A stretch of DNA of 64,000 nucleotides, taken from NCBI GenBank assembly GCA_963741055.1, contig CAVUGU010000009.1:186001-250000 (forward strand), written 5' to 3'. Within the stretch, counting starts at the first letter, position 1, and the number at the start of each line of letters is the position of its first letter. A program made the translations under genes and the position numbers. The DNA is from Bog-756 sp963741055. GTDB taxonomy: Bacteria; Actinomycetota; Acidimicrobiia; Acidimicrobiales; RAAP-2. Positions 9,354 through 18,659 of the stretch are shown in pieces. A model generated the notes under the pieces. The model was not told where the DNA came from, made no database searches, and worked only from the letters and a program-made list of their open reading frames with translations.

Positions 9354-10249
9354 CGGGGATCGGCGGGACGGTCGGACGTCCAAAGTGGCTGGAAGACGTG
9401 CCACTGGTCGGGCGCACGGCGGACGAGACCTTCGAAGCGGGTCGCGATCTCCTGGGTCAGGCGGGCCACGTCAGCCCGGAGCGTTCCCTGTCGGGTGGTG
9501 TCGAGCGGGGGCTCGACCACTCCTCGATGCTCGAAGCCAGGGCCGCTGTAGACCGCGCCGGTCACCAGAGTGGCGCCGGTCCGGAGGGCGAGCGTGGCGG
9601 GGCCGGCCGGCATGGTCGTCTTCTCCCCGAAGAACTCGACGTCCACACCTGTGCCCTCGATGTCCCGATCGCTCAGCAACCCGACCAGTCCGCCGTGTCG
9701 CAGTGTGTTGATGATGGTGCTCCCCGATTCCGGGCCGAGCGGCACGATGGTCAGACCGATCGCGGCGCGCTGCTCGACGAAGAAGTCGAAGAGCTCGGGT
9801 GGATCCAAGAGCTCGGCGACCGAGGTCATCGGAAGTCCCTGGGACGCGAGGAACGCTCCCCCGTACTCCCAACTCCCCACATGCGGTAGTGCCATGATGC
9901 ACCCTTTGCCCGACCCGGTGCCCTCCACCAGGTGGTGCAAGCCCTGAACGAAGGTCTTCTGCACCACTTCGCTCTGCGGTGTGGTCGCGAGGCGGGCACC
10001 TTCCACCCAGTAGCGAGCGTAGGCCCGAAAGGAGCGGTGCGCCCATCGCTCGAGGGCCGCTCGATCTCCGGCGTCGGCACCGAGCACCCGGCGAAGGTTT
10101 GCGGAGACCATTTCGCGATGGCGGGGGCGGACGTGGAAGAGGACGTCACCGACCAGGTTGGCGACGCCGAACGCGACGGGCTCGGGCAACGCCGCGAGGC
10201 ATCGGCCGAGCGTCGTGTAGGTGCGGAAGACGACACGCGCCTTGTTCAC
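9350..10249 (-). CDS. LpxL/HtrB-type acyltransferase, probable phosphatidylinositol mannoside acyltransferase (PatA-like)
   Basis: Membrane-associated acyltransferase of 299 residues. It has the H-X4-E catalytic motif in LPHVGSWEYGG and downstream signatures LLSDRD and FFGEKTTMPAGPATLA. In mycobacteria the homologue acylates PIM and sits between pgsA and pimA, exactly the place it has here: pgsA is 30 bp upstream, and the PAS-GGDEF gene overlaps its stop by 4 bp. The N-terminal hydrophobic stretch (GRCLAALPEPVAFGVANLVG) would anchor it to the inner face of the membrane. The function rests on family and context. Confidence 0.9.
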   Translation of the reverse strand: MNKARVVFRTYTTLGRCLAALPEPVAFGVANLVGDVLFHVRPRHREMVSANLRRVLGADAGDRAALERWAHRSFRAYARYWVEGARLATTPQSEVVQKTFVQGLHHLVEGTGSGKGCIMALPHVGSWEYGGAFLASQGLPMTSVAELLDPPELFDFFVEQRAAIGLTIVPLGPESGSTIINTLRHGGLVGLLSDRDIEGTGVDVEFFGEKTTMPAGPATLALRTGATLVTGAVYSGPGFEHRGVVEPPLDTTRQGTLRADVARLTQEIATRFEGLVRRAPDQWHVFQPLWTSDRPADPR

Positions 10250-10279
10250 GGGAGCACCAAGAGTGCGGCGGCGGCTTCG

Positions 10280-11059
10280 TCAGGTGCCGCGACGGCCTGC
10301 GCGCTGACGCAGTGACTGTCGGGCGTGACGGGCTCGCCAGGTCCGGCCGGACCGGCTGGTCAGCTCGGCCTGCCGGCGGGCACGCCACCGCGACGGCGAC
10401 GGCGACGCCGCACGACGCCGCTCCCTTCCGCCGGTACGAATCCGCCGGTGTCGGCGGTGAGCCGACGTCTCGGGTGCCTCGGCGATTCGCCACACTTTGA
10501 CGAACCGTCCGGCTGCGGTGGCCGTGGTCAGTCCGAGCAGGATCCAAAGCACCGGCATCAGCAGCACGGCGGAGAGGAAACCGGCGCCGAGCAGGATCAT
10601 CCGCTCCGCGCGCTCCATGAGGCCGCCCCTCGCCTCGATGCCGAGGGACTCCGCCTTCGCCCGCTCGTAGGAGACGAGCGTGGTGGCGCCGAGGATCGCG
10701 AAGGGAACCAGGGCGTCGTGGCCACCCCGGTGGGATTCGAGGTACCAGGCGACCCCTCCCAGCACGAGGACGTCGGCCACCCGATCGGTCACCGAGTCGA
10801 AGAAGGCACCCCGCACCGACGCGGTGCCCGCGGCCTTCGCCACCGGGCCGTCGAGAAGGTCGTGGAGACCGGTGATGAAGAGCAGGATGATCGCGAGGTG
10901 GAGGTGGCCGCTTCCGATTGCCACCGCAGTCGCGGCCGCAGAAACCAGTCCCGTCGCGGTCAGCATGTCGGCGGTGATCCCGATCTGGTACAGCTTCCGG
11001 CCGACGGGGCCCGTGCCCCTGTCCACCGCGTCGCGCCAGCGACCGTCGAACATCCGCAT
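10280..11059 (-). CDS. pgsA: CDP-alcohol phosphatidyltransferase (PgsA1-like, phosphatidylinositol phosphate synthase)
   Basis: Integral membrane enzyme that moves a phosphatidyl group from CDP-diacylglycerol to an alcohol, here probably inositol phosphate given the PIM neighbours. The signature D-X2-DG-X2-A-X9-G-X3-D-X3-D is present in DLLDGPVAK, then RGAFFDSVTDR, except that the usual Arg after Ala is Lys. Several hydrophobic helices follow (AIILLFITGL, ILLGAGFLSAVLLMPVLWIL). The last 70 residues are rich in Arg and lack family similarity that I recognise. It lies between a VOC gene and the acyltransferase on the same strand. Confidence 0.88.
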   Translation of the reverse strand: MRMFDGRWRDAVDRGTGPVGRKLYQIGITADMLTATGLVSAAATAVAIGSGHLHLAIILLFITGLHDLLDGPVAKAAGTASVRGAFFDSVTDRVADVLVLGGVAWYLESHRGGHDALVPFAILGATTLVSYERAKAESLGIEARGGLMERAERMILLGAGFLSAVLLMPVLWILLGLTTATAAGRFVKVWRIAEAPETSAHRRHRRIRTGGRERRRAASPSPSRWRARRQAELTSRSGRTWRARHARQSLRQRAGRRGT

Positions 11060-11147
11060 CTCCTCGAGAGGCTGCGGTCAGCGTACCATCCACCACCTGG
11101 GCCGACCGTGTCCGCAGCGCCGGACGAGGGGCTCGGCGGGCCTCGCG

Positions 11148-11601
11148 CTAGAGGGTCAGTGGGCGGATGGGTGCCAGCACCAACGCAGGATCCGAGCGCC
11201 AGTCGACGCCGGGCATGTCGACGTAGAGCTCGACCTCGTTGCCGTCCGGATCGAGCACGTAGACGCTGTGGGTGACCGTGTGATCGCTGGCCCCGACGAT
11301 GGTCACGCCGGCGTCCTTCAACCGGGAGACCGCCTCGCGCAGCTCGTCGTCGCTCTCACCCACCTTGAGGCCGAAGTGGTACAGCCCGAGACGCCGGCCT
11401 GACGGGAGGTGCGGCCGCGCCGTCGCCCACCTCGATGAGCAGGAGCTCGTGGTGGGTCCGACCCGAGGAGAACGCGGCCACCGGCATCCCCGGCGCCGGC
11501 TCGAACACCGGCTTCCAGCCGAGCAGATCGCCGTAGAACGCGGCCGACCGCTCGACGTCGGATACGTAGAGGACCAGGTGTCCGAGCTCTTCGACCTGCA
11601 T
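11148..11601 (-). pseudogene. VOC-family (glyoxalase/dioxygenase fold) protein, one frameshift as read
   Basis: Two frames together give one VOC protein of about 150 residues. The first half starts at ATG 11601 with LGHLVLYVSDVERSAAFYGD, the second half contains LGLYHFGLKVGESDDELREA and LDPDGNEVELYVDMPGVDW with a terminal metal-site Glu. They meet at about 11400, where CCTCCCGTCAGG has one C too many. VOC proteins bind a divalent metal and act on many small substrates, so the reaction is not predicted. It sits between the HIT gene and pgsA, all on the minus strand. Confidence 0.8.
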
Positions 11602-11665
11602 GACCGGTGCAACACTCCACGAAAGGGATCGATTCCGGCTCGCTGCCGACGGCCAGGGTCCTCTC

Positions 11666-12184
11666 TCAGGAAGGCCAGGCGGCGTGGAGCCGCTCCCAGG
11701 TCGCCGGGAGGCTCTCCGGCAGCACGCGCACCCCGGCCACCGCGGTCATGAAATTGGTGTCGCCGACCCACCGGGGCACCGCGTGCAGGTGGAGGTGGCG
11801 GGGGATCCCCGCGCCCGCCGCACGACCCAAGTTCGCCCCGAGGTTGATCCCCTCGGGGTGGAACGCGGTCCCGAGGGCAACGGTCGCCACCGTGGTGGTC
11901 TCCCACATCTCGGCACCCTCCTCTCCGGTCAGCTCGGTCAGCGACTGCACATGACGGAGGGGGACCACCATCAGATGGCCGTTGCTGTAGGGATATGCGT
12001 TGAGCACCGCGAGCGTGTGGGTCCCGCGCCAGAGCACGCCGTTGTCGGGACTCGGCGGGCCACTCGCCGCGATGCGGCAGAACACGCAGTGCTCCGGGCC
12101 CGGACCGTCGGTCCCCGCCTGGTTCGTTGCTGCTCCGGTGACGTACTCGTTGCGCCACCCGGCCCAGAGGACCTCGAGGCTCAT
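11666..12184 (-). CDS. HIT-family nucleotide hydrolase/phosphorylase
   Basis: 172-residue histidine-triad protein. The active site HLHLHAVPRW near residue 133 supplies the catalytic His, and CVFCRI near residue 33 holds a zinc-type Cys pair as in the mycobacterial Ap4A phosphorylase encoded just after thrS. The start MSLEVLWAGWRNEYV matches that group (opening with LW.PWR.EY). Its ATG overlaps the thrS stop by 4 bp (ATGA), so translation is coupled. It probably degrades diadenosine polyphosphates; specificity is inferred from the conserved thrS-HIT-pgsA order. Confidence 0.92.
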   Translation of the reverse strand: MSLEVLWAGWRNEYVTGAATNQAGTDGPGPEHCVFCRIAASGPPSPDNGVLWRGTHTLAVLNAYPYSNGHLMVVPLRHVQSLTELTGEEGAEMWETTTVATVALGTAFHPEGINLGANLGRAAGAGIPRHLHLHAVPRWVGDTNFMTAVAGVRVLPESLPATWERLHAAWPS

Positions 12185-14166
12185 GGAGACGGGGTCACGA
12201 GGCGGTTGGCGATCTCGACCTCCAGCATTTCGGTGAAGGTGGTCACCTCGACACCGCGCTCGGGGCGTTCGCTGCCCCTGCGGTTCACCCCGACGGTCCC
12301 CGCCTGCACGTCTTCGTCACCGACGACGAGGACGTAGGGGATCTTCGCCAGTTTCGCCCGGCGGATCCGCGGATTGACCGGTTCGTCCGCAGGCTCGACC
12401 GTAACCCGCACACCGACCGCGTGGAGCCGGTCGGCGACCTTGTGCGCGTACTCCTCGTGATCGTCGCGCACGCCGAGCACGCGCACCTGTTCGGGCGCGA
12501 GCCAGGTCGGGAGGGCGCCCGCGTAGTGCTCGAGCAGGATCGCGAAGAATCGCTCGACCGAACCGAAGAGTGCGCGGTGGATCATGATCGGCCGGTGCTT
12601 CGCGTTGTCGGCGCCGACGTACTCCGCACCGAAGCGCTGGGGTGTCTGGAAGTCGAGCTGGATGGTGGACATCTGGTGCAACCGGCCGATGGCGTCCTTG
12701 GCCTGCACCGAGATCTTCGGCCCGTAGAACGCGCCGCCTCCCTCGTCGAGGACGAGCTCGAGGTCCATGCTCAACGCGGCTCTCCGCAGCGTCTCGGTGG
12801 CGACCTCCCACTCCTCTTCGCTCCCGACGGCCTTCCCCTCGGGCCGAGTGGAGAGCTCGAGGAAGAACTCCTCCAGCCCGTAGTCGCGCAGCAGCGAGAG
12901 GATGAAGGTCAAGGTCGAGTGGAGCTCGCCTTCCATCTGGTCGGCGGTGCAGAAGATGTGCGCGTCGTCCTGGGTCATCCCGCGCACGCGGGTCAGGCCG
13001 TGGACGACCCCGGACTTCTCGTAGCGGTAGACGGTCCCGAACTCGAAGAGGCGCAGAGGCAGCTCGCGGTAGGAACGCTGGCGGCTCTTGAAGATCAGGA
13101 CGTGGAACGGGCAGTTCATCGGCTTGATGTAGTACTGCTGACCACCGTCGAGCTCCATCGGCGGGAACATCCCCTCGGCGAACCATTCGAGATGACCCGA
13201 GGTCTCGAAGAGATGCGCCTTGGTGATGTGGGGCGAGGTCACGAACTCGTAGCCGGCCGCCACGTGGCGCTGGCGCGAGTAGTCCTCCATGATGCGCCGG
13301 ACCGTCCCGCCCTTCGGATGGAACACGGGGAGGCCGGAGCCGATCTCCTCGGGGAAGGAGAAGAGGTCGAGCTCGGCGCCGAGCCGCCGGTGATCGCGTC
13401 GTTCCGCCTCTTCGAGCCGGTGGAGGTGCTCCGCGAGGGCTTTCTCCGACTCCCAGGCCGTCCCGTAGATCCTCTGCAGCTGCTCGCGCTTCTCGTCTCC
13501 CCGCCAGTACGCGCCGGCGACTCGCATCAGCGCGAAGTGGCCGAGCCGGCTGGTCGAGGGGACGTGGGGACCGCGGCAAAGATCGGTGAAGGTGGGCGAG
13601 TTCCAGTAGGTCGAGACCGCGGCCGAGGTCGAGTCGCCGGCCCCAGCGTCGACTTCGTCGGAACCGGCCGCGACGGCTTCGATGATCTCCCGCTTGAAGG
13701 GCTGGTCCTCGAAGAGGACGAGCCCTTCGTCGATCGAGTGCTCGTGGCGGACGAACGGCTGGTCCTCGGCCATGATCTCGCGCATCGTGGCGGCGATGCG
13801 CTCGAGGTCGTCGTCGCTGAAGTGGGCGCCCCCCGGCAGCTCGAAGTCGTAGTAGAAGCCGTCCTCGATCACCGGGCCGATGGCGAACTTGGCGCCCGGC
13901 CAGAGCCGCAGGACCGCCTGGGCGAGGACGTGCGCGGTCGAATGGCGGATGACCTCACGCCCGGCCGGCGACTCGGCGGTGAGCACGCTCACCTCGGCGC
14001 CGTCGGGCAGCGGTGCGGAGAGGTCCACCGGAACCCCATCGAAGGTGGCGGCGACGGCGGCTTTGGCGAGACGCGGCCCGATCGCGGCGGCCAGTTCTCC
14101 GGCGGTCGTGCCTTCGTCGAACTCCCGGGTCGAGCCATCGGGAAGTCGGACGGTGACGGCTGCCAT
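12181..14166 (-). CDS. thrS: Threonyl-tRNA synthetase
   Basis: Charges tRNA-Thr. The 661-residue product has the usual order: TGS domain (residues 1-62), the editing domain with HSTAH (His75, His79), the class II catalytic core with MNCPFHVLIFKS supplying the zinc Cys and RFGAEYVGADNAKHRPIMIH as motif-3 region, and the anticodon-binding domain at the C-terminus. Length and motifs are complete. It follows mshC by 39 bp and overlaps the HIT gene. A 777-residue frame on the opposite strand is a high-GC shadow. Confidence 0.98.
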   Translation of the reverse strand: MAAVTVRLPDGSTREFDEGTTAGELAAAIGPRLAKAAVAATFDGVPVDLSAPLPDGAEVSVLTAESPAGREVIRHSTAHVLAQAVLRLWPGAKFAIGPVIEDGFYYDFELPGGAHFSDDDLERIAATMREIMAEDQPFVRHEHSIDEGLVLFEDQPFKREIIEAVAAGSDEVDAGAGDSTSAAVSTYWNSPTFTDLCRGPHVPSTSRLGHFALMRVAGAYWRGDEKREQLQRIYGTAWESEKALAEHLHRLEEAERRDHRRLGAELDLFSFPEEIGSGLPVFHPKGGTVRRIMEDYSRQRHVAAGYEFVTSPHITKAHLFETSGHLEWFAEGMFPPMELDGGQQYYIKPMNCPFHVLIFKSRQRSYRELPLRLFEFGTVYRYEKSGVVHGLTRVRGMTQDDAHIFCTADQMEGELHSTLTFILSLLRDYGLEEFFLELSTRPEGKAVGSEEEWEVATETLRRAALSMDLELVLDEGGGAFYGPKISVQAKDAIGRLHQMSTIQLDFQTPQRFGAEYVGADNAKHRPIMIHRALFGSVERFFAILLEHYAGALPTWLAPEQVRVLGVRDDHEEYAHKVADRLHAVGVRVTVEPADEPVNPRIRRAKLAKIPYVLVVGDEDVQAGTVGVNRRGSERPERGVEVTTFTEMLEVEIANRLVTPSP

Positions 14167-14205
14167 GGGAACGCCTTCCTGTGTCGTCGGCGGGTGGTCG
14201 GAGTC

Positions 14206-15342
14206 CTACAGGGTAATGCCCAAGAGCGCCGCCCCCCGGATGACCGACCGCCCCGCCGCCGCCTCTCCGTCGAGCGCGGCGAGCGCGCCCGGCGTGTCGA
14301 GATCGTCGTCGAGACGGGCCCGCACGAGCTCGAGCCCCGCGTCACCGGCATCCGACGAGGACGTGCCGATCGCAGAACGACGCCAGGCAGAGAGGCGCGC
14401 GACCGCTCTCGGCATCTCCGCGTCGGTCCACTCCCAATCGGTCCGGTAGTGGTGGTCGAGGAGGGCGAGGCGCACCGCAGCCGGCTCCCACTCCTTCAAC
14501 AGGTCCCCGACGAAGACCAGGTTGCCGAGAGACTTCGACATCTTCTCCCCGCCGAGCCCGACCATCCCCACGTGAAGCCAGTGCCGTGCGAACTCGGTAC
14601 CGGTCACCGACTCGGACTGCGCGGTCTCGCATTCGTGATGAGGGAAGACCAGATCACGTCCTCCGCCGTGGACGTCGATCGTCTCGCCGAGCTCGCGGAG
14701 CACCATGGCGGAGCACTCGATGTGCCATCCCGGGCGTCCCGGTCCCCAACGTGACTCCCACGACGGCTCGTCGGGCAGGGAGGGCTGCCAGAGGACGAAG
14801 TCCAGGGGATGCCGCTTATCGGGGTCGTCGGGGTTTCCGCCGTTCTCGCGGGCGAGGGTGAGCATGGTCGCCTCGTCGAGGTGGCTGAGCTGACCGAAGC
14901 GGGCAAACCGGGTCACGTCGAAGTAGACCGCGCCGCCCGACTGGTACGCGGACCCGTCCTCGAGGGCCGCGCCGATCATCGTCAGGATGTCGGCGATGGC
15001 CGAAGTGGCCCGCGGCTCGGACCATGGGGGAATCAATCCGAGCGCGGCCATGTCCGAGTCGAACCGCACGATCTCCTCGGCGGCGAGATCGAGGTAGTGG
15101 ACGCCGAGCTCACGCGCCTTGCGGAGGATGTCGTCGTCGACGTCGGTGACGTTGCGCACATAGCGGGTCTCGTGGCCGAGGTCGCGCAGCCGCCGTTGGA
15201 GGATGTCGAAGGTCAGGTACACCTGCGCGTGCCCGAGGTGGGCCGCGTCGTAGGGCGTGATACCGCACACGTAGATGGTCACCAGCGGGCCGACCTCGAG
15301 GGGGACGATCTCGCCGAGGCGGGTGTCGAAGAGGCGGATCAC
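14206..15342 (-). CDS. mshC: MshC, cysteine:glucosaminyl-inositol ligase of mycothiol synthesis
   Basis: Ligates cysteine to glucosaminyl-inositol using ATP, the committing step that makes mycothiol. It resembles cysteinyl-tRNA synthetase but, at 378 residues, lacks the C-terminal tRNA-binding part. Motifs: YVCGITPYDAAHLGHAQVYL (zinc Cys26 and the HIGH box HLGH), the MshC-type stretch KRHPLDFVLWQPS with GPGRPGWHIECSAM, and GGEKMSKSLG (KMSKS). It starts 7 bp after npdG and precedes thrS. The alternative, a truncated CysS, is less likely because the WQPSLPDEPSWESRWGPGRP region is typical of MshC. Confidence 0.9.
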   Translation of the reverse strand: MIRLFDTRLGEIVPLEVGPLVTIYVCGITPYDAAHLGHAQVYLTFDILQRRLRDLGHETRYVRNVTDVDDDILRKARELGVHYLDLAAEEIVRFDSDMAALGLIPPWSEPRATSAIADILTMIGAALEDGSAYQSGGAVYFDVTRFARFGQLSHLDEATMLTLARENGGNPDDPDKRHPLDFVLWQPSLPDEPSWESRWGPGRPGWHIECSAMVLRELGETIDVHGGGRDLVFPHHECETAQSESVTGTEFARHWLHVGMVGLGGEKMSKSLGNLVFVGDLLKEWEPAAVRLALLDHHYRTDWEWTDAEMPRAVARLSAWRRSAIGTSSSDAGDAGLELVRARLDDDLDTPGALAALDGEAAAGRSVIRGAALLGITL

Positions 15343-15349
15343 CGAGGTC

Positions 15350-16009
15350 TCACCCGTCGTCGAGGCCGGTCAGCCGCACCGCGGCATGGACCTTGTGGCG
15401 AAGGTTGACCGTGATCAGGACGGCGGTGAACGCCTCGATCGCGGCGGCCTGGCCGAGGCTGCCAGCGTCCACGCCACGCAGACCTTCGATGCGCTCGACC
15501 AACGAGATCGTCGCCACCGAGGCATCGGGGTGGTCGGAGCACACCAACACGTCAGCAATGAGCGGCGTCTCGAGCCGGGCCAACTCGGAGGCGGGAAGGT
15601 GGTGGAAGGCGGCCGACACTGCGGAGCCCGGCAACGCGGCCTGGACCGACGCGGCGATCGAACCGCGGGGCGGGACGAGCGGGTTGAATTCACGGCCCTC
15701 CCGGACCAGCGCGTTGGCCATCGAGACGACGACCTTTCCCTCGAGTGCGCCGGCGAGCGGGCCGACCGTGGCGACGGCCGCGTCCCACGGGGTGGCCACC
15801 ACGACCAGCTCGCATTCCGCGGTGACCTCGTTCGACTCACCTGCGATCGACAGCTGATGGGCGGGCCAGTCTTCGACCAGGCCCTCGGCCACCGTGCGCG
15901 CCCGCTGCGCATCCCTCGATCCGATGACCGGCTGGTCGCCGGCTGCCGCCAGGCGGAGCGCGAGGCCGCGTCCCGCCGGACCCGTTCCTCCGAGGATCCC
16001 GATGCGCAC
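15350..16009 (-). CDS. npdG: F420-dependent NADP+ oxidoreductase (Fno/NpdG)
   Basis: Transfers hydride between coenzyme F420 and NADP. From the GTG at 16009 the 219-residue product begins VRIGILGGTGPAGRGLALRL, a Rossmann fold with the NADP-specific SRD after the second strand. Later signatures are VVVSMANALVREGREF, SAAFHHLPAS and the C-terminal helical part. A longer frame upstream overlaps fabI on the other strand and is ignored. It is divergent from fabI and runs directly into mshC, so F420 redox and mycothiol genes share an operon. Confidence 0.92.
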   Translation of the reverse strand: MRIGILGGTGPAGRGLALRLAAAGDQPVIGSRDAQRARTVAEGLVEDWPAHQLSIAGESNEVTAECELVVVATPWDAAVATVGPLAGALEGKVVVSMANALVREGREFNPLVPPRGSIAASVQAALPGSAVSAAFHHLPASELARLETPLIADVLVCSDHPDASVATISLVERIEGLRGVDAGSLGQAAAIEAFTAVLITVNLRHKVHAAVRLTGLDDG

Positions 16010-16072
16010 GACCTCTACCCTTGCACAACGGTTCCGTACGGCCACGATGTGCGGCGGTAACCTGCCTGCCCG

Positions 16073-16861
16073 ATGGGACTCCTCGACGGCAAGCAGATCC
16101 TCGTGACCGGAGTGCTCACTGACGCGTCGATCGCCTTCGCCGTCGCACGCGCCGCGCAGCGCGAAGGCGCCGAGGTGGTCCTCTCCGGCGCGGGACGCGG
16201 GCTCTCCCTCACCAAGCGCACCGCGCGGAAGCTGACGACCGAGGCAGAGGTGCTCGAGATCGACGTGACCGATCCAGCCAAGGTGGACGCTGCCGCCGAG
16301 CGGCTCGGCCAGAAGTGGGACCGGATGGACGGGCTGGTCCATGCGATCGCCTACGCGCCCCCCGAATGCCTCGGCGGAGGGATGTTCGTCGCGGACTGGG
16401 AGCAGGTGCAGGTCGCGTTCCACGTCTCGGCCTACTCACTGAAAGCGCTCGTCGGTGCGTTCCGTCCTCTCCTGACCGCGGCCGGACGCAACGGACGACC
16501 GGGCGCATCGGTGGTCGGCCTCGACTTCGACGCGTCGGTGGCCTGGCCCGCCTACGACTGGATGGGAGTGTCGAAGGCCGCGCTCGAGTCGATCTCGCGC
16601 TACCTGGCCCGCGACCTCGGACCCGACAAGATCCGGGTCAACCTGGTCGCGGCCGGACCGGTGAAGACGATGGCCGCCCGCTCCATCCCCGGCTTCCATT
16701 CGTTCGAGGACACCTGGGCGGAACGCGCTCCTCTCGGGTGGGACGTACTCGACACCGACGTGGTGGCCCGCGCCTGCCTCGCGGTCCTCTCCGACCTGTT
16801 GCCGATGACCACCGGCGAGATCCTCCACGTCGACGGCGGCGCGCACGCGGTCGGCGCCTGA
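16073..16861 (+). CDS. fabI: Enoyl-[acyl-carrier-protein] reductase (FabI/InhA type)
   Basis: Short-chain dehydrogenase that reduces the enoyl-ACP double bond with NADH in the last step of fatty-acid elongation. The 262-residue product has LVTGVLTDASIAFAVARAAQ (FabI-type cofactor loop), the catalytic YDWMGVSK (Tyr-X6-Lys), and LVAAGPVKTMAA followed by a substrate loop GFHSFEDTWAERAPLGWD that is close to InhA. Length is normal. It is divergent from npdG with 63 bp between them and is followed 17 bp later by a small SnoaL-like gene. Confidence 0.95.
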   Translation: MGLLDGKQILVTGVLTDASIAFAVARAAQREGAEVVLSGAGRGLSLTKRTARKLTTEAEVLEIDVTDPAKVDAAAERLGQKWDRMDGLVHAIAYAPPECLGGGMFVADWEQVQVAFHVSAYSLKALVGAFRPLLTAAGRNGRPGASVVGLDFDASVAWPAYDWMGVSKAALESISRYLARDLGPDKIRVNLVAAGPVKTMAARSIPGFHSFEDTWAERAPLGWDVLDTDVVARACLAVLSDLLPMTTGEILHVDGGAHAVGA

Positions 16862-16878
16862 TCCGGAGCCGGGCACCG

Positions 16879-17322
16879 GTGGAGAGCGCGACCGAACTCG
16901 GAAACCTGATCGCCCGCTACGCGGAGCTGATCGACGGGGGTGACTTCGACGGCGTGGCCCGACTGCTCGACGGCGCTTCGGTCGGGGGCGCCGACGACGG
17001 CCCGCTTCTGTCCGGGCACGACGCGATCCGCCGGCTGTTCGCCTCCACCGCTCGGCTCTATCCCGACGGCACCCCGCGCACCAAGCACGTGACCACCAAC
17101 TTGATCCTCGAGATCGACGAGGACGCCGATCGCGCGGTCGCCCGCTCCTACTGGACGGTGTTCCAGGCGGTCGAAGGTCTTCCGCTCCAGCCGATCCTCG
17201 CCGGGCGGTACCACGACCGGTTCGTCCGACGCGACGGGGTCTGGGGCTTCGCCGAACGCCGCTACCTGGTGGACCTCGTCGGTGACGTGAGCCGCCACAT
17301 GATGGACAACCGGCCGACCTGA
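16879..17322 (+). CDS. SnoaL-like (NTF2 fold) protein
   Basis: 147-residue protein with the start VESATELGNLIARYAELIDGG, YHDRFVRRDGVWGFAERRY near the end and an internal TKHVTTNLILEIDED, typical of the SnoaL_4 branch of NTF2-like folds (cyclases, hydratases or dehydratases). I chose the GTG at 16879, with GGAG 10 nt upstream and 17 bp after the fabI stop. A longer frame from 16315 is an overlap with fabI. No catalytic residue can be assigned. Co-transcription with fabI is likely. Confidence 0.75.
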   Translation: MESATELGNLIARYAELIDGGDFDGVARLLDGASVGGADDGPLLSGHDAIRRLFASTARLYPDGTPRTKHVTTNLILEIDEDADRAVARSYWTVFQAVEGLPLQPILAGRYHDRFVRRDGVWGFAERRYLVDLVGDVSRHMMDNRPT

Positions 17323-17435
17323 ACCTCCCGACCTCGCCGCAGACAACCATCCCGCCCGGTTGCGGTCCGCACTCGGCCGGTGCATCCTCGTCTCCGACCA
17401 CTCCCGCCCACCGGCCACAGGAGAGGAACCATCAG

Positions 17436-18614
17436 ATGACCAGCACGACGAGCCTCGAGGGTCCCGCGGCGGCGGCCACCCTCCGCGACCTCACCGCGAC
17501 CGAGTCCGAGCTCTCGGAGCGGGGCCGGACGCTCACCGACCGCACCGTCGAGGCACTGTGGGACTGCGGGCTCATGCAGTGGTTCAACCCGAAGGAGGCG
17601 GGCGGTGGCGAGCCGACCTTCACCGAGATGATCGAGACGTGGATCGAGCTCGCCTGGCAGGACGGATCGCTCGGTTGGATCGGCATCGCCAACTTCCCCT
17701 CCGCGGCGGCGAGTGCGGCCTACCTGTCCGACGAGGGTTTCGACGAGGTGTTCACCCGAAACGGCAACCGGGTCACCGTCGGCGGCCAGTTCTTCCCGAA
17801 CGGCCTCGCCGAGATCGTCGACGGCGGCTACCGGCTGACCGGCGCCTGGAACTTCGGGTCGGGCACCGGGCATTCGGAGTTCGTGGCGGCCGGGTTCATC
17901 CCGACCCGAAACGGTGAGATGGTGGTCGCCGAGAACGGTCTGCCACCGTTGATGGTGGCCGTCATCCCCCACGACGAGATCGTCTTCACCGACGGTTGGT
18001 TCGTACAGGGCCTGAAAGGGACCGGGTCCTACGACTACAACGTGAGCGACCTGTTCGTGCCCGAGTCACGGACCTACGAGCTCTTCTGCCGCGTGCCACA
18101 CCGTGGCGGCTCCGCCGCATTCCGTATGGGCCTCATCCCGATTACCGCGGCGGGGCACGGCTCGTGGGCGCTCGGCGTGTCGAAGAGCATGCTCGACGAC
18201 GTGACCGAACTGGCCGCGATCAAGGTCCGCATGGGAGACGAGTCGACCATTGCCAACCGTGCCACGTTCCAACGAGGGCTCTCGCACCACCAGGCGATGT
18301 GGAAGGCCGCCCACCTCCTGATGTCCACCACCTTCGCCGACATCGAACACGCCGTGGACCGCGGGCAGCCGCTCACGCCGTCGATGCGCGCCGACATGCG
18401 GATGACCGCCGCCTACGCGACCGAGGCGAGCAGGGAGATCGTCCAGTGGGCCCACCTCTCGGGTGGTACCACCGCGATCCGCGAGGGGAGCCGACTCGAG
18501 CGCGCGTTTCGCGACATGTACACGGGGACCCAGCACGTGTTCATCGGCGAGAAGGCCTACACCGACGCCGCCCGCATCCACATCGGACTGATCGACGACC
18601 AGTTCGGCTTCTAG
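17436..18614 (+). CDS. Acyl-CoA dehydrogenase-fold flavin-dependent monooxygenase
   Basis: 392-residue protein of the group with HsaA and related two-component flavin hydroxylases (acyl-CoA dehydrogenase fold). Features seen: the N-terminal helical part LRDLTATESELSERGRTLTD, the middle barrel with GAWNFGSGTGHSEFVAAGFI and PESRTYELF, and the C-terminal AHLSGGTTAIREGSRLERAF with TGTQHVFIGEKAY. The catalytic Glu of true acyl-CoA dehydrogenases is not obvious, which fits a hydroxylase or sulphur/nitrogen-compound oxidiser. Substrate is not predictable. AGGAG lies about 10 nt before the ATG. It faces the aldehyde dehydrogenase gene tail to tail. Confidence 0.82.
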   Translation: MTSTTSLEGPAAAATLRDLTATESELSERGRTLTDRTVEALWDCGLMQWFNPKEAGGGEPTFTEMIETWIELAWQDGSLGWIGIANFPSAAASAAYLSDEGFDEVFTRNGNRVTVGGQFFPNGLAEIVDGGYRLTGAWNFGSGTGHSEFVAAGFIPTRNGEMVVAENGLPPLMVAVIPHDEIVFTDGWFVQGLKGTGSYDYNVSDLFVPESRTYELFCRVPHRGGSAAFRMGLIPITAAGHGSWALGVSKSMLDDVTELAAIKVRMGDESTIANRATFQRGLSHHQAMWKAAHLLMSTTFADIEHAVDRGQPLTPSMRADMRMTAAYATEASREIVQWAHLSGGTTAIREGSRLERAFRDMYTGTQHVFIGEKAYTDAARIHIGLIDDQFGF

Positions 18615-18659
18615 CCCCTGGCCGTCGAGAGTGCCGCGTGAATCCTCCCTGCGGGCGGA

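Noticed and set aside
12421..14754. A 777-codon frame on the + strand opposite thrS
   Set aside because: thrS is complete on the other strand; the product is low-complexity typical of a high-GC shadow.
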